Below, one piece after another: positions 47,101 through 59,100 of a stretch of DNA of 64,000 nt. Numbering within the stretch: position 1 is the stretch's first letter; every line of letters starts with the position of its first letter. This DNA is from Fragum whitleyi (lineage: Eukaryota; Mollusca; Bivalvia; Cardiida; Cardiidae). Where the stretch lies: positions 72,034,948 through 72,098,947 of the forward strand of contig OX411543.1 in assembly GCA_948146395.1 (NCBI GenBank), written 5' to 3'. Below the pieces are notes generated by a model. That model searched no databases. It was not told where the DNA came from and saw nothing but the letters and a program-made list of their open reading frames with translations. Both the position numbers and the translations under genes were made by a program.

Positions 47101-50100
47101 TTTAATTAATCTTAATTAAATTAACAATGAATAGAGTAGATTTAAATTTCATTGAGGTATGAAACTAGATTCTTATTTATGTTCATGTATGAATCTCTTT
47201 ACTTTAGGATTGATGGTTTAATATATCTTGATGAACATTATGCCTTTCTTAATATCTAAATTGTTAATTTAATTTGGGCTGCATAAAGAATAAAAAATGA
47301 TATTTCAAACCTTTTTAGTGATCAACAAATTACCACTAAACTGTTGTCAAACTGATTAAAAACCTTAGCAAAATTACATTAGAATCAAAGAATTGAAAGT
47401 TTGGATCAGTTTTGGTCTGGAAAATATTATTGTTTAAATTTTCTTGTTCAAAGGTAAAACAGGTAGCAGAGGCTAAGATCAGACTGCACACATGTGCAGA
47501 CTGATCTTTGTTTAAAGATACCTCCTGCAAAAGCAGGAATATTACAGATTCAGAATGACAAGGGTTAATTCAGCATTTGGAAGTTGCTTCCTAAAATATA
47601 ATGGAAAGGCCTGAGTGTGACTAGTCGAAAGATAAATGTATTTTTCAATGTCAAATTTATACCGGTGATTTCTAACAGCCAACCCCACCCACCCCGCCAC
47701 CTCCAAAAAAAATAAATAAAAATAAATAAATGAAAGCATTAAAAAATCTTTTAATATTTTTTCTTAAACATACTTCAAATTTTGACCCAACTTAAAAATT
47801 TGTTGTCTGTTAACGGGTTAATTATAATAGAAAGTTAGGTGGCTCCAAAAACCTGGTGACTACAATGTGAATATATGAGTGAAAGATTAGATTATAGCTG
47901 ACAATCAATAATATGAAATGAATACCACCACATTATTTTACATTCTATTAAGATACATTTCAAAACTAAGATTAAAGAAAACAAATTTAATTTTCTCTAT
48001 TTACCTTAAATAAACAAAGAATATAAAAAAAATCAAATTTTTAATCTTTCTAATATAAAGTCATTTTATTATTAAGTTGAATCACCTTCCAAAGTCGTGA
48101 TAAATATAAATGGTGTAAATGGTGTTTTAATTACATAGAGTAAAGGGTGTGTTCAGGGGCTAGAATAAGTGGTAAATAAGTGGTCAGCAAATTATTGGTC
48201 AGCAGTTTATACCTTGTGGTCAGCTGGTCAGCTGGTCAGCAGTCAGCGGTCAGCAGTCAGCTTTTTATCGTTACCCATTTTAACCTCGGCGACGTAGAAT
48301 GGAAAAAGGGATTCTCGCGATTGGGAGCAAGAGATAAAACCCACTGTGATAAACTACTTGAGATAGCCCAAAACTATAACCTTGAACAAGTGAATGAACT
48401 ACCAACTAGACAGGGAAGAATTCTTGACTTGTTGTTTACAAGCCATCCTAGCTTAGTGCAAAGACATTCTATAGGTCCACCAATCGGCCTTAGTGACCAC
48501 GATATTCTAACTGTCACAACATTTATAAAACCAATTGTAAACAAAAAACCACCTCGGACAGTTTACAACTATAAAAAAGCAAATTGGGACCAAATAAGGG
48601 AAGACATGAAGGTATTCAGGGACCAATACCTGAGTGATCACAATCCAAAAATGACAATAGAGGAAAGCTGGAACAAATTTAAAAATTCAATCTTTGAATC
48701 TATGGACAAACATATTCCAAAGAAGACAATCAAAACAAAAGTTGATGTTCCATGGAGGTCTAATAAAGTTAAACGACTGATAAGGAAAAAGAAACGTCTA
48801 TATAAGAAGGCAAAAAAACTAAATGACAGCAAAAGCACCAAGGATTTCCATGATTTTTGTAAAAAAGTAAGAAACCTAATGCACACAGAATACTATAGAT
48901 ACATCAACAATTTACTAGACCCTGATAATGATAAATCCTCTCGGACATTCTGGAAATTTATAAAGTCAAGGAAACAAGATAGTGTCAGTATAGGAACCCT
49001 TAAGGACAGTGGACAAGTAGCTGAAAGTGCCAAAGATAAAGCGGAACTATTTAACAAAACATTTCGTTCAGTATTCACTGAAGAAAATTTGGACAACATC
49101 CCAGACAAAGGAAAATCCCCATACCAAACTATGCCCAATATACATATCACATTGAATGGTGTCATAAAATGTGTGAAAAGACTTAACCCAAGAAAAGCTT
49201 GTGGTCCCAACAAGATGCCCATCTTAGCCTTACAAGAAACTGTTCATGAAATAGCACCTGTTCTCCAGTGCATTTTCCAACAATCATTACATAATAGCGC
49301 CATCCCCTCGGATTGGAAAAAAGCAAATATTGTACCAATCTACAAGAAAGGTGATCGAACAAAACCTTCTAACTACAGACCAGTAGAGCTCGCCGTTCTT
49401 GCGAAAGCCAACTATTACTCACAACGGATGACATCACCAAGAACATCAATCAAGGATATCAAGTAGATATGGCTATATTAGATTTCACACCAGTGACTTT
49501 CAAAGAAAATGGACTATTATGGCATAAGGGGCACCACATTAAATTGGATTAACAACTTCCTAAATGGACGAAACCAACAGGTCATCATAGACGGAGAAAC
49601 GTCAGAACCAGCAGCAGTAACATCAGGAGTCCCCCAGGGGACAGTGTTAGGACCAACATTGTTTTTGATATTTATTAATGACATTGCCGATAGTATCAAT
49701 TCTAGTATCCGCCTTTTTGCTGATGACTGCGTAGTTTATCGCCCCATTAAATCCCAACAAGATCATAATATCCTACAGGAAGACTTAAACAAACTTTTTG
49801 AGTGGAGTAACACCTGGCAAATATAGCTTAATGTTGATAAATGTGTGGTAATGAACATCGGAACTATTCGAAATAAATCCAAATATGAATATAGTATGAA
49901 CAACCAAATCTTGGAAACTGTTAAGCAGAACCCTTACCTAGGAGTGGAACTGGCGGAAAACATGAAATACAACCACCATATAGACACCATTACATCAAAA
50001 GCATCAAGGGTATTAGGATTCATTAAACGAAACCTCAAACACTGTCCGAATTCTGTCAAAGAAAGAGCATATCAAACGTTAGTAAGACCAAAATTAGAAT

Positions 50101-53100
50101 ATAGCTCACCAATCTGGAACCCACAACAAACAACCCAAATAAAGAAGATCGAACAAGTTCAACGGAACGCTGCCCGCTTTGTGCTAAATAAACCATTTAA
50201 CCGTCAAAACCCAACAAGTGTAACTAGTATGATCCAACAATTAAAACGGACATCATGAGAAGACCGTCGTAAAGCATCAGACAAAATTCTCATGTATAAG
50301 GCAATCAACGGCCTCCTAGCAGTACCACCTTCTTATCTACCACCACGATCTCCTAGGTATGTGAACACCATCAGATTCATCACCTATCACTGTAGAGTGA
50401 ATGTATATCAACACTCATTCTTCCCGCGGACAGTGGTATACTGGAACCGGCTACCGGACTCAATTATTAGTCTGCAGGATCTGGACAGCTTTAAGATGGC
50501 CGTCCAGCCAACACCCATGATTTAAATTAGCCAGAACTGTACAGTGTACATACATGTTTGGTTTTAACATAACACCTGTTTTTAAATGTTTGCGACTGGC
50601 ATCGCGCAAGCACAAAGACTAACACCTTGCCGCGATGTCTGCCTAGCGGATTTTGGCGAGCACCCTTATTGAAGTTGAAGTTGAATGCATGTGCATTCTG
50701 ATGTTAGCATACACTGTAAATTTATAAGGATGAAAATACTGATGACAGCAATAACAAGAATTTATTCTCATATGATCATGTCACTTCATGCTGTAATTAC
50801 TAAAATAGTGCAAACAGTTTGCAGCAGATTAGAAGCCATATCATTTATTATGATAAAAAACTAACAACATCATCATCTGTTTAAAATCCTATATAAAAAC
50901 ATGTTTTGTGCTTTAAAGAAAAAGTGCATGCTGTCAATGAAATTTAGGGGACAGCCCAAAACTATTACAAGTACCTACAGATATAAAATTCACAACTTCA
51001 AGATTCATGTTTTGCACCTTAATGCCCCTGAAATGACTTGAGCTGCCATCATAGCGCAGTTGGTAGCTCGTCGGACTGTCAATCTACAGGTCCCGGGTTC
51101 TATCCCTGACGGCGGCTCCCATTCTTTCCGACTTACTATTTGTCTCTCACCAATGGGTTGATAATTGTAGACCTATGTGAGATAGCAGCTGGGGGCTAGG
51201 AAAGGATGTGGCGGTCGTACTGGTGATAGAAATACCAGGAAACCATTGCTAGGTGCTCCAGCTGCCGCGATATGACTGAAAATATGTTGAAAGCAGCGTT
51301 AAACTCCATTCAATCAATCAATCTGAAATGACTTGAAACAATTTCATTTAGTTAAACCAATCATTATTCAATTTTAGTTGTGTTTGTCAATAGTTGTGTG
51401 TTCTGATTGGCTGAAAAGTTGGTTGTATTCCCCAATGAAAACAATTTTTGAGTATGCAGTTGTTTAATAAGCTGAGGTCCGGTTAGAAATCTTAACTGAC
51501 AAATCTTTAGTGACTTTAGCTGTAGAGTAGAAATTGAGGTTGTCCGTCATTGAGAGACAATCTTATTATTATTTTATTTGATAGCTCATTGTCTGTTGTC
51601 TTTTTGTTCATTCATCTACCCATCCACAATTTCTTTTCAAAAAATCTCTTTTGAAACCTTCAAATCAAATTGAAATTTAGCAGGAATGTTCCTAATGGTT
51701 CAAGGCATACCAAATTTGTTAAAAAGATTTTTTATATCAAAATTCAATCATTTATAATGTATTGCATTAGTTAGTATTTTGTACATTATTTGCCAGATAT
51801 TAGAATAGTCATTGGTTTTATCTTCTACTCAAGGTGTCTGTAGTTTACAATATCAATCTCCCCATAGATACATCCATTTCTTGATGAGACAACTTTTCCT
51901 TCAATTATGAATCAATTAAATTATCGTAGAATGCAGGAATGTTGAATTCCCATGCCAGACTTGTCTGACATGGGCTTTTCCACTTGTGAGCAAGGACATT
52001 TTTCTAGGCCACTTGTCCATGGACAAGTATATACCAGAGTAAACCTTGTAACAGTACTAAAAAGATCTAGGAGAAAAGTCATCCTAAAGTGTCATAGCCT
52101 GGGAGAAAACATTGTCTTTGATGAAGAAAATGCTGGGTTACAGCATTTTCTTCTTTAAAAAGAATATTTCTCAATATTTAACAATTCATTTTTAGCTCCA
52201 CTGGCTGAAAGCCACTGGGGCTATTGTCATGGTGTTGTGTTCGTCGTGCATCCGTCCGTGCGTGCGTGCGGTCGTAAACTTTTTCTTTAAAAATCTTCTT
52301 CTCAGAAACTACTGGATGGATTTCAACAAAACTTCACAGGAATGATCCTTGGGTGACCCTCTTTCAAAGTTGTTCAAGAAATTTTGATCCAATGAAAAAC
52401 ATGGATTTAATGGGCGTTTCCAAATATGGTAAAAAGTGACTTTTCTCAGGTTCTAATTGATGGATACCAATTAAATTTTACATGAATGATCCTTGTGTGA
52501 CCCTTTGTGGCGTCTGTATGAACGTTTATCCTTGTAACATTTTGTGCCGGTATTAATTTTGTCTTCGATGCGAAATTGACGTCGAATGGCACGACATTTT
52601 AGTTTGGCTTTCGTAAACGAAGTTTGTTCGGTAATTTAATTAAGTACTCGTTGGTAGTTTATCCATTTAGCTATGAAATGATGTATTGGGCATTCAGATT
52701 GGGTAAAAACTGACTTAGAAATCGATGCTCGATTCGTGCGGGGTGATTTTCGTTCCAAAATGGAGTTCGACCCCTTGTCTATATTATCATATATGTTCTA
52801 AAAAAAATCAGCGGAATTTTTCCCTGTGGCTATTACACTATCAACCAAATTTTACATGAATGATCCTTGGGTGACCCTTTATCAGTCTACCAAAGATTAT
52901 TGCGATTGGATGAAAAATTTGTATTTTATTGGCGGTCATTTCCACTATATAATGTTATATAGTTGAAACTTTGAAAATCATTTTCTCAGAATGTAACAGA
53001 TGGATATCAATCAAACTTCATTAGTATGATCCTTGGGTGATCCATTATCATGCAGCCAAAAATTATTGTCATTGGATGAAAAATATGTCTTTTATGGGAG

Positions 53101-56100
53101 GAAGTCATTTCACTAAATTTTATAATGTTGGAGACTTTGAAAATCATTTCAACATCAGTAAAACCCAAAATATCTAAAAATCTAGTCAAAACTTAGATTT
53201 GCTATTACAAGAAATTCAAGCCTGTGGAGTGACACAAGCCATTCATGGCTTTCTAGTTTTGTGGGCAATTAAGTTCATTTTGATCCTGGACTAGTAGGAA
53301 ATTGACTTTTACTTGTCCATGGACAAGTGGAGACAAGTTGTATTTCCCCACCCCTGCATAATGTTCTTTAGACTGGTAACAGTCTGTTGAATTGAGATAA
53401 TTATTTCCAAAAAGGAAAAAGGAGAACTCCAAAATTATGCCATTACTTCCCTACCATATTCTTATTGTCTTATTTAACCAGAGTTTCAGAACAAGATTAG
53501 AATAACGAAAAATACAGGTCTGTGATTTAATGTGGTTATGTACCTGTTCCGCTCACAGAAGAATTCATTGGTTCAGCGCATAATAGTTATAACTGCCTAT
53601 TGCAAAATTTCTCCAACAACCAGCATATAGATCTATTCATTTATTTTAGAAATTAATTGGTTAATTTCAATTAAAATGACAATCTTAATTAAATTACTAT
53701 TAAAATAACTTGTGTATTTTATAAAAGTAGTAAAGTAATTACAGTTTTTTCAAGGAAAGTAATTTTGAAATTATTATGTAGTGTATTGTATTATGGAAAA
53801 ACATACTAAAATCATAAACCATAGAACAGTAAATGATAGTGGTCAGATTTAAATGAAACTTTCAAGGAATATGTCACAGTTAGAGGGAATTATTGTCAGA
53901 AAAAAGTGTTTAAGACAGAGTAATTGATTATAATTATGTGAATTTGTTTGTTTTAATCATTATCCTTAAAATTTAAAGTGAGTCACAATATTCAAACCGT
54001 TTTTCAGCTGAAGACACCATGATCAATTTTAATAATATTAACTTTATGATTTGGGTTTATGATGCAAAATGATAAAGGATTGAAGTTAAATATTTTCAAC
54101 ACTAAGTGGTTGCAAATTCAATCAGCTAGAACATCCAATAAATACCATTCTTATCCTAATACATATTTCTGGGAGTATACAAAACTTTGACATTATGGGG
54201 CATTTAATAACATTTAGTATACCCTTTTTCTGAAGAAAAGAACACAAATTGAATTATCAATTTGATGTCTTTAAGCTTTAACCCTGTCAATTTTTAGGTT
54301 AATTTCCTCTGAACAATCATATAAATGATTGTTAAGAGGAAATTAGGATCTAACTAGAGAGGAAAGATTCTCATTTAGTTCTTCCAAATTAGACAATTTC
54401 AAACAACTGAAATGGGGATTTAATTTTAAGTATTCAAGTAGCTTCTATATGGCAGCAATCTTGCATATATTTCTGTTGGTTCCAATTGCCAATACACACA
54501 TTTATTTTCCTAGTTATAGATTGTCTGCTTATATTTAGGAAAGTATCATTTGTTTGAATGTGACTTTATCAAATTGAGGCTACTTTGACCTTATATGTAT
54601 TATCTTTACAACTAAGGAATTTGTTAGGTCAAATTTTTGTTCTATACTGTTGTACATAACGTGCATTTGGATCACATTAACCCTTGTCATGCTGAACCCA
54701 GAATATTCCTGCTTTGGCAGGAGCTATAGACAAATATCAGCCTGCACATATGTGCAGCCTGATGTTAGTCTACACCACCTGCTTCTCACTTTCAAACCAG
54801 AATTGTCAATGGATTTAGTTTTTCAAATAAAAATTGACCTACAGTTAGTACTTTCAGTGCTTTTTGTCCTTTGGTTTTGATGAAAAATTTTAGCCAAAAT
54901 TAATGCAGCATGACAAGAGTTAACAAAGGTTGAGAGCTCCTCATAATAGCCTCTTTAAAATAAGAGATGCATGTACTGTAAAATGTATTTGTAGCAAAAC
55001 CCGATACAGTAAATTATCTGTTTTGAATAACTTAAAACCATTGATCCTTAAAACTCCTGCCAAAACCTTTGCTTTTTAGCTCACCTGAGTACATCATGCT
55101 CAAGGTGAGCTTTTGTGATCATTGAATGTCCGTCATGCGTCATGTGTCGTCCGGTGTCAACAATCTTAGTGTTTGTGCTCTATAGGCCACAAATATGGCC
55201 CAATCTTCATGAAACTTGGTCAGAATGTTAGCCAGGTCACAAAGATGAACCCTATTGAAAATGGGAAGGATCCACACCAAATCACGTAAAAAGGGGCCTT
55301 AATGACAATTTTCTTGTTTACACTCTAGAGGCCACAAATATGGCCAAATCTTCATGAAACTTGGTCAGAATGTTAGCTAGGTCACAAAGGTTAATCCTAT
55401 TGAAAATGGGAAGGATCCACACCAAATCACAGGCAAAGGGGCCTTGATGACAATTTTCTTGTTTACACCCTAGAGGCCACAAATATGGCCCAATCTTTAT
55501 GAAACTTGGTCAGAATGTTGGTCAGGTCACAAGGATGAACCCTTTTGAAAATGGGAAAGATCCATGCAATATCACAGGAAAAATGGTCTTAATGATAAAT
55601 TATTTGTTTACACTCTAGAGGCAACAATTTTGGCCCAACTTCATGAAACTTGGTTTTGTGTAGAAATTATCTCCTTAATGACATCTGCCTATCAAATTGA
55701 TGTGTTTTCCCAGTGGTAAAGAGCGATCTAGGACCATCATGGTCCTCTTGTGTTAAAAAAGTGGTTAATTGTACATGTTGAGGGTCAGCACAACACTATT
55801 GTAAGTGCCTGTATATAGGCACTTACAATAGTCTTTTGCTTACCCCTGATGTATTTATGTCCACAGAATAGATATACATGTAATTAATGATTTACATGTA
55901 TTAAAAGTAGCCATAAGATTAATACTGAGATTTTCTGCACTTGTTCCTCACTTTTCCAGGGCCCGTCGGATTTAGTAACATATCGACTTGTGCAAGATAG
56001 AAAAAAAGTTGATAAATTTTTGATAAAACGTTACAAAGATATATTTCTATATGGAATATCACAATAATGAAAATACTTGATAAATTTTTGTAATGTTTTA

Positions 56101-59100
56101 GATAGAAATCGATAGACTTTTTTCTGTATTAAGTAAATACAATATAAAAAGTATCATACATGATTTATTGATATATCAAGTATATTATACAAATAACGCT
56201 TTTTATATTGTTTAAAAGGCATTATAAAAATATGGTTGGTTCCTTATAGTCATATACAATAGATAACAAGAAAATGGAATTGAAAATGTATTTCTATTGT
56301 GGTCTTTTCCTAAAAAAATAGTGCTACTCAGGAAGATATTTCGAGGGCTAAATATTTACTGTCCCCATTTACAAGGGACAACACACAAGGGGCGTATGAC
56401 CCATTACTTTCATTGTGGGGTCCCTTTATCAAAGCCAGATCTCGAGTGTTATAGAATTGGTATGAATATGTCAAGCGCTTAATTTCTATAGGGTTACCGG
56501 TAATTCATGATTTTAAGGGAGTTAAATTATGCAGAAACCAAAAATGCTTTAACTCCCAAGTATGAAGCACAAGTAAGTTAAAACATTTTGAGGATCTCTG
56601 AATATGTTGACACCCTCAAAAACTTTAACTGATACTACTATTGCATAAAAAGAAATACTCTAGTATTTTTTCAAAAAGGGATGGCAAAATTATTCACATT
56701 TAAACTAGCTCCAAACTCACTGATGTGCTGGAAAAATTGAATTTTGCATTGCACCCTCACTTTTAATTACATGTATACAACATTGGTTGGTAAATTTTTT
56801 ACTTCACGAAATTAAACGCAGGAATTATCAATGTCTATTTACGCTCGGAATTAATGTTAGAAACTGATAAAGTGTATAGGCCCAGACCAATGTTTTTCCC
56901 CGTTAGTACCCAGATTTTGTCTATTAACATATGCCTATAACAACCCAAAAACATAGCTTTTATGCAATAATCTATTAGAGCAATGTTTTCTACCCTTTGA
57001 TATAAACATTGTGATAATTTATTTCTTAGGTTTATTGTAGTACTGTAATAAGATTTTTCCTGATCTTTATTGTTGATGTACCAATGTCCGCACATAGAAA
57101 AGCCCATTTCAAACAAGTAGGGCATGGAAACTCTTCACCCCTGGGGCCCATTTTACTAAACTTATTACAAAAAAATTAATTGTAAGTCAAAATCACAAAT
57201 AATACCTGGTGTTTTCACTCATTGTTAGATTCTGCCTTGTAATATCTCATTGGAATCGTCTTCTAAAGTTAAAGTTAGGTTTATAGTCTGTTTCTATGCC
57301 AGGCATATTCAACCGACTTTACACTTTAAACCCCGATCATCGAATTGCAAGTTGGCTGTTAACAAACACAATCCAATGAGCTGAGGCATGGTAGAATTCC
57401 ACATTTAGTAACTACTGTAGAAGCAACTTTAATTTTTGACATTGGCAAGAAATGATTTAAAGATGTTTAGTAAAATAGGTCCAGTGTTAGTATACATCCA
57501 ATTAATTGATATCCGGAAGTATCTCTGTGATAGTGGACATCTGCCCATCTAATTGATGTAATGTCCCAGGAATCAAAGAGACTCAGGTGAATGATGTTGG
57601 ACCATCAAAGTCCTCATGTTTTCAAATACTTGAATAAACTTTTTAAAATTGGCAATGTCTTTATTGTTTTATTACATGAGGGCAGCGTATTTCATTGCTT
57701 TAGCTAGTTATTTGCTATTAAATATTCCATTTTTACCAGGGTCAAGATAATTCATCGAGGTCAAGGTCACATATCAGAATATTGAATATAGGAGTCAATA
57801 TTGGTGTTTCACTAGAAAATCATGTTGTTTTATAAATGTTGAATTTCCTTTTCAGGCCAGCCAATCCATTGGAACTATAACAAACAGAAGCTTGATAACT
57901 TATTGTCTGGTGAAGATGATGTTGCGTTCAGGGAAACATCTGTTAATCCATTCTACACGCTACCAACAGGAAGTCAGACATGTTATGGGGATCAGTCATT
58001 TGTCATTTTGAAATCTCTTGTTGAGAGTAAAGGTAAGATTTGTGCTGACTCATTAATAGACAGCATACATTATTTTAGATTTATTACAACAAAACTGAGT
58101 ATTTTCAATAATTATATACTAAGCAGACAATAATTTGAAATTGATAGAATATTTAAAACCTCATTAATAGAAATTGCTTTTAACTTGTAATAGACTAAAA
58201 TTGAGCCTGTTCCTAATAAAAAATAAGAATGTAGACAACAATCAATTTAAATTGACAAAATGTAAACTTATGTTTTTCACTGAAAAAAATATTGGACTGA
58301 CATCAGCAATAGCTTTAATTAGTCTGTAACCTCTTTCAATATGGAGAAGTCTAAAATTCTACAAAATGGCATGTGAAAATATGATCTGTATCCCATTAAC
58401 ATGTTGCAGACTAAAATTAAATCGTCTATTTAACCAGGGCTCAACACTGATCATCTGAAGAAAGCAACATATGACTGGTTTGGTCCAGGGACTATATATG
58501 ATAGTGATGCCAATACAGCGTATAAAGATAAATCTGGTAAATGTAACCTGTCACACAAAAAGAGACCATTTTGGAACTCCATAAAAGTAACAAATGAAAA
58601 TTGGATTTGTGCAAAGGCACAAAGATGGCATTTTGAAAATAATTATATAGTAAGGTAGAATGATCATTCTAGATTTATAGCATTGCCTGAAAGGGAAATA
58701 TGTCAATCCTGGTCAGTCTGGCACCCAAGGTCAACCCTTAAGCCTTCCCAGCTTTGGCCCAGATTTCAAGGTCGGTAATTGTGCAATATTTTTATCTAAA
58801 AAAATGGATCTTTAAACTTAACATAAGCTTATAGCTTCATTTTTTATTATACGCCGCCGGAGGCGGACGTATATTGGCGTCATCTTCTCCGTCCGTCCGT
58901 CCGTCCGTCCGTCCGTCCGTCCGTCCGTCCGTCCGTCCATCCGTTCATCCGTCCACTTTTCTTGTCAACGCAACTCCTCCTAAACTACTGGCTGGATCTT
59001 CTTGAAACTTGGTCAATGTTATCACCTCAATTGGTAGATGTGCATGAAGGAAGGATTTTACGGTTCGTTGATTTTTGCCTGAGTTATGCCCCTTGATAAG

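Larger units (their letters stand above)
30052..48276. mobile_element. Giant 18,225-bp TIR element of unknown superfamily, no transposase seen
   Basis: Bounded by inverted copies beginning GGGTAA(G/C)GATAAAAAGCTG and by a perfect 9-bp target duplication. The ends are packed with GCTGACC motifs, and the right third carries thousands of bases of the inverse motif GGTCAGC. Inside are nested elements: a 4.5-kb satellite element (31921-36440), two more of its family, a TTAA MITE, an 8-bp-duplication MITE and a decayed TTAA MITE. No open frame resembles a transposase. A 9-bp duplication is typical of Mutator-like elements (family knowledge), and KDZ-type elements make 8-9 bp; neither is proved here. 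Confidence 0.88.
29341..50695 (+). mobile_element. Second, older CR1-like LINE, split by an 18.2-kb insertion
   Basis: The 5' part ends at 30051 inside the endonuclease; the rest resumes at 48277 and ends after a (TTGAAG)n-like tail TTGAAGTTGAAGTTGAA near 50680. Frameshifts, stops and internal deletions show it was dead or decaying. It lies in intron 1 of the ARH-like gene on the same strand and appears truncated at its 5' end. Confidence 0.85.

Noticed and set aside
48180..48276. N-terminal extension of the LINE frame starting at 48180
   Set aside because: These codons are the giant element's terminal inverted repeat read through into the LINE; the LINE part starts only at 48277.
30052..48276. 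Maverick/Polinton or giant virus-like element
   Set aside because: Length and inverted ends would fit, but the duplication is 9 bp, not 6, the ends do not start AG, and no polymerase, integrase or capsid-like frame is present.
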